From the NCBI RefSeq assembly GCF_963576675.1, contig NC_088913.1, forward strand, positions 76,755,001 to 76,819,000: a DNA stretch of 64,000 nucleotides, read 5' to 3'. The translations under genes were made by a program, and so were the position numbers. The DNA comes from Euphorbia lathyris (Eukaryota; Streptophyta; Magnoliopsida; Malpighiales; Euphorbiaceae). The notes below the pieces were generated by a model. That model was not told the DNA's origin and did no database searches. It saw nothing but the letters and a program-made list of their open reading frames with translations. Below, one piece after another: positions 1 through 10,768 of the stretch. Position 1 is the first letter of the stretch. Every line of letters starts with the position of its first letter.

Positions 1-23
1 TGTGTGTTCATAAAAAGATGATG

Positions 24-102
24 GATGTGTCTTTAAAAGATGTAACCAGCCTCATCTTTTAAATTTAAAAATGACGCTGATTACATCTTTTAAAGATGCA
101 TC
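24..102. repeat. 27-bp inverted repeat (hairpin)
   Basis: Bases 24-50 and 76-102 are near-perfect reverse complements (about 3 mismatches in 27) around a 25-base AT-rich loop. It could be a small MITE or part of a larger inverted element cut by the window edge. No target duplication is visible. Confidence 0.6.
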
Positions 103-429
103 TTTCCTTTTCTTCTTGTTGATCGAATGCCCATAAAGAAATAATTGTAAATTGGAAAGTAAGAGAATATATACACAAAGAAAGAAACCTAATTCTACTC
201 AAACTCTAATTCTAATTTCAGAGTAATTAATTATCTTTTAGTTGCATAGAGTTAAAAGGTGGATAAGGTAAGTATTTCAAGGGCCCACTTTGAAGCCTCT
301 CAGCAAGAGTTGCAATACGCATCATAAAAAATTCTCCATATTTTTTTCTTCTGTATTTCAAAATTCAACTACGTTTTTTTTTTAATTTGTGTCGTTTTTA
401 TAATTATTTAATCACGCTTTTAGTTTTTT
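103..429. other. AT-rich intergenic, nothing recognised
   Basis: Low-complexity AT-rich DNA with T-runs and no ORF or repeat that I can support. The last nine bases, TAGTTTTTT at 421-429, are the left target duplication of the MITE that follows. Confidence 0.5.
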
Positions 430-942
430 TTGATAAGGTGTAAAACTACTTTAATGTTTACACTTACGAGCAATTTTACTCTTAACGTATAAAATAGTAT
501 AATTTTACCCTTAACGTTAGGAGCAAAGAGCAATTTTACACAATGTTGACAATTTTGGTTAGTTGGAGAAATTATTGATCAAATGGTCTTCTTTGTTATG
601 AATTATTACCAATTAGTAACAAATCACAATAAAAAAAATTAAAAATAAAAATTAAAATATTTTACCGAATTTAAAAATATTAATTTCCAATTTTATTATT
701 AAATCACAAAAATATATGAAATCTTTTTTCTTAGAATCAGCTTATACATGCAATTGGTGTAGAATAAGAAATAAGATATTTGTGTTTTATAATACTATCT
801 GAAATTGATCTAACTTGTCAACACTAGGGGTAAAATTGCTCTTGGCTGCCAATTTTAGGAGTAAAAAATTCTACAATTTTAGACATTAAAAGTAAAATTG
901 CTCTTATCTGTAAACTTTAGGAGTATTTTTACCTCTTATCCG
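430..942. mobile_element. Mutator-type MITE, 513 bp, 9-bp target duplication
   Basis: The two ends are long imperfect inverted repeats of about 120-130 bp. Both contain the words GAGCAATTTTAC and AGCAATTTTAC, and both contain a TTGTTGACA-like segment near the inner boundary. The element is flanked by TAGTTTTTT at 421-429 and 943-951, a 9-bp direct repeat as expected for MULE-type insertion. There is no coding capacity, so it is a non-autonomous element. The flanking word is T-rich, so the exact boundary could move by one or two bases. Confidence 0.75.
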
Positions 943-1018
943 TAGTTTTTTTACTAGTATTTTTAAAAATTAAATACACATTTTTAGTGCCAAAAGCCAA
1001 ACAAACTTTCTATGCTAA

Positions 1019-1208
1019 GGGTCCATTTGTTTCAACAGTTCATGTTTACTATTACTGTCAGTTGTTTGCTGTTTGCTAATAGACAATAGATATTAGTCGT
1101 TTTTTCTGCAAAAAAAACAGTTGTTTCGAAATTTTACCAAACACTTTCTATCTCCTGTTTAGTATTGAAAGGTAAAAAGCAGTTCTAAAAAATGGAAACA
1201 AACGGCTC
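1019..1208. mobile_element. Probable hAT-like MITE, about 190 bp
   Basis: The ends at 1019-1034 (GGGTCCATTTGTTTC) and 1194-1208 (GAAACAAACGGCTC) are inverted repeats with few mismatches, and the interior has no ORF. The GGGTCC/GTTTGTTT style of terminus is common in short plant hAT-type elements. I could not find a convincing 8-bp target duplication, so the family assignment is tentative. Confidence 0.45.
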
Positions 1209-1273
1209 AAGGAAACAAAGGTGGTGTTTTTTTAGTTTTTCTACTTTTGCATGAAACTATTTAGAGCAACTAT

Positions 1274-1306
1274 AATGGTTGGAGGGATGCACACCCTCCA
1301 ACCATT
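1274..1306. repeat. 13-bp perfect hairpin
   Basis: Bases 1274-1286 (AATGGTTGGAGGG) are exactly repeated in inverted orientation at 1294-1306 with a 7-base loop. The preceding GAGCAACTATAATGG resembles the termini of common plant MITEs, so this may be the end of a decayed element. Confidence 0.55.
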
Positions 1307-2040
1307 TCATCTCATCCATTTTTAACAATTCTCTTTTTAAAATCACTCTGTAGAAAAATCTAATCTAATGGTTAATCACAATCACACCATTCAATGAGTC
1401 TCACATGCCTATAATATTTTATTTTCTTTACTTTTTAATTAAGGAGATACATTTACATATTTAGGCTCATTTAGATATATGCTACCAAACTAAACTCTTC
1501 CACTTCTAGGCGCTCATTTCTCTCCAACTCAAACTCAAGATGAGCAAATTAGTGAGTTGAGATCTTTGGTTGAAAGATTAATTGAAGAAAGAGTTTGATA
1601 AGGTAATATGTTTTTTTTGCTATTTTAAATGTTTTATTCATGTCAAATTTTATTCCACCAAATTATTATATTTATGTATTTAATTATATTTTGAACTAGT
1701 GTTATATTAATTGTTTATATTTTCATTTGCAGGTTGCAAAATACAGAGGAACTTCTATGCAGTTAATTTATTAGTTATATTTATTTTATTTTGTTTTTGT
1801 TTTCAAATATTAAGCATTTTCATTTTAAAATATTCTGTATTTTATATATTTTTAGTTTGTTTAATTTTGATGGATGATGATTTTTTAGCTAATTGTTATT
1901 TTAGTTTTATGACACTCCTTTATAGTCTATCGTTAATAGTAGCTTGTCAAATAAAAAATATTAATTATTTTATTCATTAAAAGAATCATATAGAGTATCA
2001 ATTGTAATAAAATTTATTATTACATATTACTAATTTTAAG
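1307..2040. other. AT-rich intergenic, nothing recognised
   Basis: Very AT-rich sequence. The open frame at 1711-1980 is hydrophobic low-complexity translation of T-rich DNA with no recognisable domain, so I do not call it a gene. Confidence 0.5.
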
Positions 2041-3168
2041 ACAAATATTATTCTCTCATCAAATTACAATTTGATTGTAGTAAAACATTAAATTATGACA
2101 AAAATAATTCACCAAATTAATTTACCATGTTATACAATTATGGAAAACAATATTCGTCATAATAGTAAAATTATAATAAAAGTCATTTCATAAAAAAAAT
2201 GAAATTATAGCAAATAATATTTTATTGCTATATTGAAGTTGTGACAAACTCTATTTTATGGTAATTGTTATTTTCTGACAACTTCTATTTTTTTACAAAA
2301 TATAAATTGTGTAAAAAACAAATTTCCTTACAATACAAATTATGAGAAATAAGTTTTCATCATAAATTTAAAATTGTGATGACATTTTTATTATCGGTAT
2401 AAAAATATAAAAAATAAGGTTTTCTCACAACTTATTATTGTGACAAACTTATATTTATCAAAATATTAATTTGTGATATATAATATTTTCTCACTTAAAT
2501 ACAATTGTTACAAATTATATTTCGTCGTATAAATAAGATTGAAACAATATTTATTTAGTCATAATATGACTATTGTGACAAACTTATATTATCAAAATAT
2601 TAATTTATGATAAATAATATTTTCTCACGTAAATAAAATGCTTACAAATTATATTTCCTCATAAAAATTAGATTGAGATAATTTATATTTAATCATAACA
2701 TAACTATTGTGATAAACTTATATTATCAAAATATTAATTAGTGATAAATAATATTTTCTCACGTAAATAAAATTGCTACAAATTATGTTCCCTCATACAA
2801 ATAAGATTGAGACAATATTTACTTAATCATAACATAACTATTGTGACAACGTAACATTTTCCTTACTACATTATTTAGTCACAATAGATCATATTTCACG
2901 GGTATTTCAATTTAACATATTATGACAAACAATTGTATTATGATAAAAGATTTTGTCATAATAGTTAGATTAATGACAAATTATAGTTGTAACAATAAGT
3001 AGTAGTTTATTGCGAGGTAATACAAATTTGTCACTAAAAACATATTAAGACGAGCTTATTGTGACTAGGATGGTGATAAAATAATTTGTAACATGAAGTT
3101 TTTTATGACAAAAATATGAGTTATTTTGACAAATTAAATTGTCACAACAAGCTTGAATTCTTGTAGCG
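2041..3168. mobile_element. CACTA-like element end with repetitive subterminal region
   Basis: The segment ends at 3158-3168 with TTCTTGTAGCG. This is one mismatch from TTCTTGTAGTG, the reverse complement of the plant CACTA (En/Spm) terminus CACTACAAGAA. Inside it, the word TTGTGACAA and its complement recur many times, as in CACTA subterminal repeats, and a tandem array lies at 2441-2845. I did not find the matching left terminus, so the left boundary is only where the word repeats begin. No transposase is visible, so this is a truncated or non-autonomous copy. Confidence 0.45.
2441..2845. repeat. About 134-bp tandem repeat, three copies
   Basis: Copies start at 2441, 2576 and 2710, and a fourth begins at 2843 and then diverges. 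Each has the order TGACAAACTT, ATCAAAATATTAAT, ATATTTTCTCAC, then a segment like AGATTGAGACAAT. The spacing of 135, 134 and 133 bases and the continuous collinearity show a true tandem array. Confidence 0.8.
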
Positions 3169-3526
3169 TCTCTTGTCTAAAAATATCAACTAGCTTTCTA
3201 TACTTGTCTAAAAATATAAGTTCATGGGGTTAAAAAATGACTTATAAACCCTTTAAAATCCACCTGGTGAAATAATGAGAAATTTTACAAAAAAAAAAAA
3301 AAAAAAAAGTTAAAATGTGTTTATTTTAAACAAGTTTAAAGATCAATAAATCACTATTAGGGAATCAATAGTTTATTTTAAGCAAATTCACTGGATTAAC
3401 ATAACTTTTTTAGACAAATACAAGGACTAGAGATATATTAAGAATTTAGGTCATAAAGCTCAATGATGTTGATTTGAGTTTCAAAATGGCCAATTTGATT
3501 GGAAGAGTGCCTTTGATGCTACAACA
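3169..3526. other. Intergenic, nothing recognised
   Basis: AT-rich DNA with an 18-base A-run near 3291-3308. No ORF or repeat that I can support. Confidence 0.5.
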
Positions 3527-3535
3527 TTAATTTTA

Positions 3536-4091
3536 GGGTAATTAATTTATTAGTCCCTATATTTTGACAAAACACACTGTTTAGTCCCTGTATTTTCAAA
3601 AACACATGGTAAGGTCCCTAACCTTTTTCTCAGTGAACTGTTTAGTCCTTCCGTCTGTTTGTTACATTTTTTACCGTTTATGACTTCGGAAATGACTAAA
3701 TTACCCTTTACTATTTACCTTCAAACTTCAGAAGAGTAATCCAATTTAGAAGAAGCTATTTGCATGGAGAACAATAAAAAGAACAGACTCAACGCTTACG
3801 AATTTGAACGATTAAGAAGAAAATTAAGAACAAGAACACTCAAAGTTGATTTCAGATGCATTAGAGTTTAAAGGAAAGCAAAATAAAGGAAAAGAAGAAC
3901 ACAAATCCAAATTGACTAACAGAATCTTCATGAGAGTCTAACGGCAGGGACTAAACAGTTCACCAAGAAAAACATTAGGGACTAAACAGTTCACCGAGAA
4001 AAACGTTAGGGACTTTAGTGTGTGTTTTTGAAAATACAGGGACTAAACAGTGTGTTTTGTCAAAATATAGGGACTAATAAATTAATTACCC
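3536..4091. mobile_element. Mutator-type MITE, 556 bp, perfect 9-bp target duplication
   Basis: The element starts GGGTAATTAATTTATTAG and ends with the exact reverse complement. The terminal inverted repeat is perfect for roughly 74 bp and extends further with mismatches. It is flanked on both sides by TTAATTTTA (3527-3535 and 4092-4100), a perfect 9-bp target duplication. There is no ORF. The near-identity of the two arms suggests recent insertion. It lies about 160 bp past the RPN8 stop codon and may be transcribed as part of the RPN8 3' region. Confidence 0.9.
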
Positions 4092-4253
4092 TTAATTTTA
4101 TAGGTTGAGATGTCATTTGAAATAATAAAATAGGAGAAATTCTGATGGCAAAGAATTAAGCATACATTTCCATCAAATAGAAAAATGGAACTATAGTCAA
4201 TGAAAAATATTCTAGTAAAACCAAAGAAACACCACATATTGAACAAAGGAGAT

Positions 4254-7200
4254 CTAGCTACCAGCAGCAGCAGAAACAGCAGCAGATACAGTAACTGGCT
4301 TCGAGTCTTCCGCCTTCTCATGTTCTTTGTTGAGTATCTGAAAATCACATTCCAAAACTCAAATTTCTTCCATTATGTAATATAATTGAGTCGAACCGGG
4401 TCTACAAGGACTATAATACTCACGAAGTGAACATACTTTAAACTAAAGGGGTTCAATTATGGACTTTCAAGGAAGGAAGCTGAAAGGCTTTCCAATTTTC
4501 CAAATTGGACAACAAGGTTACATCTAAGGTATAAACTAAGCAATTTGGTAAATCACATAGGCAAAAGGCGTTATTTGGTAAAAGACAATTCACGAAAACA
4601 CACTTACCTTATTGTTGATCAAATTGTGGAGAGCAATTACACTTCGGATCAGGGAAGAGAGATAGATAACCAACATCATATCATTTGTTTTCACTGCACA
4701 TATTAAAAATATGTTAACAACCCAAGTAAGATAGCAGAATAAATAACTAACAATAACAGCTTTTTGCCCTTTTTTTTTTTTTGGTAAATTTCAGCACCTG
4801 CGAACGATTTGATCAACTCATTGACATTTAGGTTTGGAAGGAGATTGAATACATCCTGTAAAATGCAGACAAGAAGCTTATGAAGTGAGAAGATCAGTCC
4901 CCGTCATTCAGGCAGAATATGGAGGTTGCTTTTACAACATAGAAAGTATGCTTGAAAACTAGACAAAATGGGCAATAAAAGATAGGCTACAGCTCATTAT
5001 CAAATTGATTTGAACCCACAAAATGGGCAATAAAAGATAGGCTACAGCTCAATAATAATAATAACCTGTAAATGGTACAAAATCTCGTGATTCAAGGGGA
5101 GCTTTCCATCAATGACAAGGTCAAGATAACTACGTATTTCTCGAAGTCGAGCATCCAACCCTTTCAAAGCAGTAAGTTTTCCAGAGACCTAGAAGTATCA
5201 AAAGAAACACTCAGCAAGTTTTCCAGTCTCCAGTACTGAGAAAAGATAAAACTGAAATGCTCAATCGAAAAGGCGTAAAGCCAGATAAAAGGGGATAAAA
5301 TGAAGAGCATCCAAGACCTCTGTTGCAAGGGTACTAATAGTAGTGTCTTTCACATCCCGTAGTAAGTGTTCCACACCTGTCAAAGTATGCACCAAAACAG
5401 TTGTTAAGTACAAAATATTAATGCAATAGGAAGCTAATTTGAATGAACTCTGCTTTTCAATCAAGAAAATGCTGGATTTCAAAGGCATACCTATTTCCTC
5501 AACTTCATGAGCAGCAATTTCTGATGGTACATGCACAAACACCTTCTGGCTTTTCTGAGTCGCATTCTGTGACCATGCAGAAGCATAAATAAACATTGAA
5601 ACATATTTCGAGGTAGCAGTTTAAGGAGGTCTAGCCGAAAGATCCCTTCAATCAACTGCCCCATTTTCTATTTCTATGTATCAGCAAAGCTCAATTAACA
5701 CAACAGATTAATTGCTCATCATGCTTTAATCTGAGAAAGAATGCCCTTACCTCTTTTACCTCCTCAACAGCACAATAAGCTTTTGTTGGTATTCCCAGCT
5801 CTAGTGGTTGGACATCAATTATGACCAATACAGGATTTGGAACATAACTGTAATAGCAGATAAGAATTGGTAAATAAAGCAGAAAAAATTACATGCATAA
5901 ACCTGAAGTACTGATCAAAGGAAGGTGAAATTTATTTTTTCAGGAAGCGGGTAACTTCAAGTCAGACATATAATAGAACACCAGCAAAAAAAAAAAAAAT
6001 AAGTAAGAAAGAAAGAAGACAATAAAAGCCATAGGCAATTATCTTACTCGTTAAATAATCCATGAATATCCAGGTCATTTTCCCTGAGTTTCGGACCAGT
6101 GCTGTACCAACCCACAACATGCTCCTTTGCTGAAAAGGTAATTTGCTAATAAGATATTATGAAAATCCACAGAAAGAAATCAAGTATAAAGAATGGTGTC
6201 CGAGGCAGTACCATTTATTCTTTTGAACATGGAAAACATTGATTCATGATAATTGTGGTCAAGAAACCAGATGCTAGGATCCTTGTCATCTTCTTCAAAT
6301 GGCACTGAGAAAATACAATTCAAGTATTCAACGAGCTTTCAACACAAAGAACTTGCTCTAGAGACCTAAAAGAGGTGAAGTATCAAAGATAGAAGAGCTA
6401 AGAAATAGTAAAAAACTGGGGCGAAAAAAACAAGCTGTGGCCTGAAAGTCACATAAAATCAGGTTAACATGAAATAATCCTCATGCAACATTCATTGAAA
6501 TTTGATGTCAGCATCAAGAAGGTATGGAGAACTCAGGGCATCCAACAAGTACAACTGCATGTCAGAACCTTCAGTGGCAAGACAGGATGCATCCCAGTTC
6601 AAACGGCATTAAAGGTCAATACCTATAGCCATATCGTCCATAAGAGCAATTTGCACCATACCCATGACACTGTTGGCTATCTACAAGCATAGTATAAATT
6701 TAGAAGTTTGTACATAACAAAAGTAATACCCATTCATAATGCACAAATACCCATGGCATCACTATATCTCATTCTGTGAACTTTTTGTCTTGCTTTCTTG
6801 CTAGAGAGCAAATGGTTTTTTACTTTTATGGCACCAGCAACCAACATAAAAATTTCACCAACTTTATCAACCTTGACTCATTAAGCAAGAAAAATGTGGG
6901 ATACCAACCTAAAGTAGATACATGTATCCATCTAATTTAGCACTTCTTGAAAAATCGAAAATCGAAAATCTCGGGATATCTCGCTAAATAGCCATCATGA
7001 TGCACAAATGCCCATGGCCAGATTCAATAGAACTTATTCTGTCTCTTTTCTATCTTTTTAGTCTCTTGCCAAAGCAGCTTCAAATGTTTTTTACTTCCAT
7101 GGCACTACAAACCACCTCAAAAAAAAATAAAAAAAAGCATCAACTTTCTCAACTCAGACAGCAGTGACCGATTCATAGCAAGAAAACTGTTGAATGCCAA

Positions 7201-9440
7201 CCTAAAACACATGCATATTATCCATCTAGCATTTTGGAAAAATCTAAAATCCAAAATCAGGATTTCTCACCAAATACCCATCCATGATCAACAAATCCCA
7301 TAAGATTTACTATAACTTATTATGTGTCCTTTCTTTCTTTTTGTTTTCTTGCCAAAGCAGCTTCAAACCGGTTTTTACTTCCATCACACCAGCAACAACC
7401 AAAAAAACTGCATCAATTTTCTCAACCTAGACATCAATGACTTATTCATAGCAAGAAAAAAGTCATAAGCTGATAGAGATCACAATGGGTTGCAGCAGCA
7501 AGGGTGTATTGGCCCAACTCTTTGGCAAGTCTACTCAAGGAAGAAAAGTGAGTTAAGTGGCACATAGATGAGCTAGATGTTTGTTATGCTTGGGAGAGAG
7601 TGTAGGTTGTTGTTAGTAACCGTTTCCTGATTAGAAAAGGCAGAGTGGAATTACATTGTATTGAGTAGTGTTTGCACCAAAAATAAAGTTTTCTTGTTTT
7701 GCATACCCTGGTTTACACTTTTCATGGGATAAACTTTTCTTTTTAGGAAATTCTAAAAGAACATTTTAGGAAACTTTTTCATAAAAGGCCTGTTTAGGAA
7801 ACTTTTCATTTCAGGAAACTTTTCATGTTTTCCTAGTACATCGTTCACTTAGAATTTCCTAGAGTGAACTTCAGTTTCCCTTAGGGGAAACATCTAAAAT
7901 AGTGTACCTCGTGGGAAACCGACTTCCTATATAGTGTACCTCGTGGGAAACCAACTTCCTAGAGTGAACATCATGGGATACTTGAGGTAAACCTAGGAGA
8001 TCATGAGGCCATTTAATATTTCTAACGTGTCTTTTGTGAGCCATTTAATATTTCTAACGTGACTTGTGGAATGAAGCACGAAGTTATCCCAACGTCTATA
8101 AAAGCAAGGAATCACGATAACAACTGGACAACCGAACAACTCAACATCTCAACACACTCAAGCAAAACTCTAGCAAATTATCTCTAGACTTGAGCAATTT
8201 AGAATACTCAGTCATTCCCTTAGTTTTCCATTTTCAATTTTATTGCTCAGTTTGTAGACCTCCAATTTAATTTCAATCCAAGCACATCATTTCCTTTCAA
8301 TTTTATTTTATTTGTTGTTTCAATCATTGGCCATGTGAGACGTAGAGCGCTTGATGCGCCGGTTAGGAGAACCGAAGAGTGGCAAAGGGATGTAGTGGTG
8401 AGGGGTAGGGGAAGACCTAAGCAAACTTGGAGGAGGGTGATCGAGAGTGATATGAGTTTATTGGGAATTGAGGAAAATATGGTAGTGGATAGGACGGAGT
8501 GGAGGGAGCGAATCTGTGTCGCTGACACGACTTGATTTTCACGGTTTTATATGATGGTTCATGTTAGCCGACCCCGAATCATTTCGGGACTAAGGCTTTG
8601 TTGTTGTTGTTGTTGTTGTTGTTGTTTCAATCATTTTCTGTAAGGTCAGTCTCTTTAATTCTAGGTAGAAGTTAGAAAGCGCACTCAATTTCACTCCATA
8701 GTTCGAGCATACTATAATTCCCTGGGACGCCCGCAATTTCCCACAAAAGAGCCAAACAAGTAGTTTTGGCTCTTGGCTTCAGCTAAGAGAACGGAGAGAG
8801 TCCCTGGGTACTGGGTTGATTGTGTAACTATTACCTCTAATACTTCATCCATTTGTACACACTCAGTAAAGCTTTCTTATCTTAATCTACTCTATCATCT
8901 GCATTTAGTTTATATTGTCTGTGATTATCTATCATATTGCAACCTAATAGCACTTTCAACAAATCTAAATTCCAAACTCTCCGGATTCCCCACCAAATAC
9001 CAGTCCGAGATCGAGACATGAAGTAAAATCACACAGCTCCAAAGTCCTAACGCAAACATTAAGCCTCCACTAACCCAATTTTCACATTCTTATAGAAAAT
9101 TAAAATTGGACACCAATCTTATACGCAACAATTGTAAATTATTATAAGCAACCACAACAGTGATTTCAACTACTCGGAGAAAACCATAAAGGGTGGGAGT
9201 AAAAAAGAACAAAAAGGAGATCTAGAAATTGCAAAGAAGGGAGAAAATTGAACCTGCGTAGCTGTTAGTGACATCAACAGTGCCTCTAGAAGAAGAACCA
9301 AGCAAGACACCAACGACACGTTTGCGAGTATCCTTTGCGACTCTGGTGTAGTTATCGACAATGCTAAGTAGCACAAGTGGATGGACTATCACCTTCTCAA
9401 TCGGTCTCGCCGATACTTGCTGAGTCTTTATGACATCCAT
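4254..9440 (-). CDS. RPN8: 26S proteasome regulatory subunit RPN8 (PSMD7 type)
   Basis: This is a lid subunit of the 19S regulatory particle. It pairs with the deubiquitinase RPN11 but is itself a non-catalytic MPN protein. Ten exons on the minus strand fit by GT-AG sites and phase: 9254-9440, 6212-6304, 6048-6129, 5751-5847, 5491-5566, 5318-5376, 5066-5188, 4798-4855, 4608-4693 and 4254-4337. They sum to 945 nt, or 314 residues plus stop, close to the roughly 310 of plant RPN8. The start at 9440 gives [20 protein letters not shown]. The MPN domain covers about residues 14-150, and the HxHP...S..D metal-binding JAMM motif is absent. The helical C-terminal region includes HEILYHLQ and [13 protein letters not shown]. 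No in-frame stop or frameshift was found. The first intron is unusually long (2.9 kb) and holds a LINE and repeats. Exon boundaries are my prediction. Confidence 0.95.
4964..5051. repeat. Short direct duplication in an RPN8 intron
   Basis: A 33-base segment beginning CAAAATGGGCAATAAAAGAT at 4964 is repeated exactly at 5019, 55 bases later. It lies in the intron between exons 7 and 8 and does not touch splice sites. Confidence 0.8.
6728..7465. repeat. Triplicated spacer repeat in RPN8 intron 1
   Basis: Three diverged copies of a roughly 260-290-bp unit start near 6728, 6990 and 7276. Shared landmarks in order are a CCATxxATGATGCACAAAT-like start, a TTCTTGCCAAAGCAG segment, TTTTTACTTCCATGGCA, a CAACTTTCTCAAC segment and CCAACCTAAAxCACATGCAT. 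A fourth partial copy lies at about 8955-9019. It is separated by about 1.5 kb of inserted sequence, so the array was once longer and was later interrupted. Confidence 0.7.
7690..8760. other. LTR-like insertion within RPN8 intron 1 (tentative)
   Basis: This stretch interrupts the tandem spacer repeat. It has a TATA-like CTATAAAAGC at 8097-8106 followed by an A/C-rich leader-like segment, and internal short duplications such as GCCATTTAATATTTCTAACG at 8011 and 8040. That layout resembles a solo LTR on the plus strand, later hit by the LINE at 8329-8620. I could not fix its ends or a 5-bp target duplication, so this is only a suggestion. Confidence 0.3.
8329..8620 (+). mobile_element. 5'-truncated RTE-type LINE 3' end, 15-bp target duplication
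   Basis: The frame from 8335 to 8535 encodes the C-terminus of a non-LTR retrotransposon polyprotein, with [24 protein letters not shown] and a stop. The 3' end is a (TTG)n microsatellite tail, characteristic of plant RTE-clade LINEs. GTTGTTTCAATCATT at 8314-8328 is repeated exactly at 8621-8635, the target duplication of target-primed reverse transcription. The tail and the duplication overlap by TTG units, so the right boundary is approximate. It lies antisense to RPN8 in intron 1. Confidence 0.85.
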
Positions 9441-9592
9441 TTCTAAATCTCACTGAATAATAATGATTCAGCGATCCAAATCCCAATTAGTCTCCCCTTC
9501 AATTTCTACTTAATTTGATGGAAGACTCTGGTTCTGGCTTGTATCGAGGGTTTTTGTTGGATTCTCGTTGCTTCTTCCCCAGGAAATGTCGT

Positions 9593-9601
9593 CTTTATAT
9601 A
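9593..9601 (-). promoter_or_regulatory. RPN8 TATA box
   Basis: On the minus strand this reads TATATAAAG, about 155 bases before the RPN8 start codon, which predicts a 5' UTR of roughly 120 bases. TGGGCC/TGGGCT words at 9702-9707, 9751-9756 and 9782-9787 are site II-type elements common in plant promoters of proteasome, ribosome and other growth-linked genes. An AAAACCCTC telo-box-like word lies downstream near 9547-9555. Confidence 0.55.
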
Positions 9602-9787
9602 CGTATGTTCTTTTCGGGGAAAGAAAAATGATTTCAGCTTTCAACCTTTGATTACTTCTTCGTTCAAGCAAGCCTTCAAGGATCTGTTAATGGATACGAA
9701 TTGGGCCAAATGTGACTTCAACCTCAAACCTAATGGAGACAAGTCCACTTTGGGCTAAATACTGCATCAATGGATATTAATTGGGCC

Positions 9788-10084
9788 AAACGCAGTTGGT
9801 GGACTTATTCTTTAAGATTCGCCAATATTTGGTTTTTTACTTATTTAGTGGAGTCAGGTTTGATCACATGGATCTTAACGCCTTTACCTATACTATTAGG
9901 TCATTCACCATTAGATCTAGACTTATTAGAATCTTAAGGTGGAGATTCAAAGCATCATGCGGCTTAGATTTAATAAACCTATATCTAACTGTGAATGACC
10001 AAATTCATTTGGTCATTAAGGTCCATGTGAATATTCCTGGGAGTGGAGATTGAAGAATTATATTGTAAAATAATTTAGAAAAAA
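9788..10084. other. Intergenic, nothing recognised
   Basis: The open frame covering 9781-10053 has no recognisable domain and sits upstream of the RPN8 promoter. I see no gene or structured repeat here. Confidence 0.45.
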
Positions 10085-10560
10085 ATGCAAATTTAAATCC
10101 GTGATGAATTTAATTTTTATTGATTAAGTCTTTGATCTTTTTGACTAGATATATTAAGCTCTGATTAATTATTTACGAACACATTAAGTCTCTAATCTTT
10201 TAAATAGAAACATTAAGTTCTTGATCATTATTTTTTAACACATTAAGTCTTTCTTAGATGGTCTAATTATGTGTGTGATTGAAACTCCATTTCGCGCAAC
10301 AGTTGCATTATTTTAACATGCCAATTGACATATAAATTATCACGTCAGATAATTTCTTAACTATTTTACTTTAGAAAACGGTGATATTTTTTATGTTTTA
10401 CGTATGCTAAACGGAGTTTGAATTATTCGCATAATTGACTTGTCAAATAGGGGGTTTAATGTCTTATATTAAGGGTTTAGTATATCCATTAAAAGATCAA
10501 GGGGCTTAATGTGTTTAAAAACAATTAATCAATAGCTTAATTTGGAGATTTCATAGAATT
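10085..10560. mobile_element. Diverged long inverted-repeat element (old MITE)
   Basis: The segments at about 10148-10305 and 10400-10540 are imperfect reverse complements over more than 100 bases. Shared words include ATTAAGCTxTGATTAATT, AACACATTAAG and GAAACTCCATTT/CAAACTCCGTTT. The interior is non-coding. No target duplication is clear, which fits an old insertion. Confidence 0.55.
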
Positions 10561-10730
10561 TGAAACCATGGGCTAGTTTAGGGGGGTTGGCCAAGGCTTC
10601 CGCCTAGGGCCTCTAGTCCGGGAATATGGTAGACTAGATGAAATAGATTTGACCAATGAAAAATGAAATGTATACCATCTCAATCAGAATAATTGGTTTA
10701 AAGAATAAAGTTGTATAATAATAGATTTGA

Positions 10731-10768
10731 CCAATAGAGCTTACCTTCCTATCGGTAAGCTCTATTGG
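10731..10768. repeat. 15-bp perfect hairpin
   Basis: CCAATAGAGCTTACC at 10731-10745 is perfectly inverted at 10754-10768 with an 8-base loop. It could be a MITE tip or a cruciform-prone site. No neighbouring gene is apparent. Confidence 0.7.

Noticed and set aside
1711..1980. 89-residue hydrophobic ORF
   Set aside because: Low-complexity translation of T-rich DNA, with no conserved motif.
4082..4385. ORFs overlapping the last RPN8 exon
   Set aside because: They are other frames of the exon and its 3' region. The RPN8 frame there is short and ends at TAG 4254-4256.
8247..8528. Minus-strand ORF of 93 residues in RPN8 intron 1
   Set aside because: It is the complement of the LINE C-terminal coding region and has no similarity of its own that I recognise.
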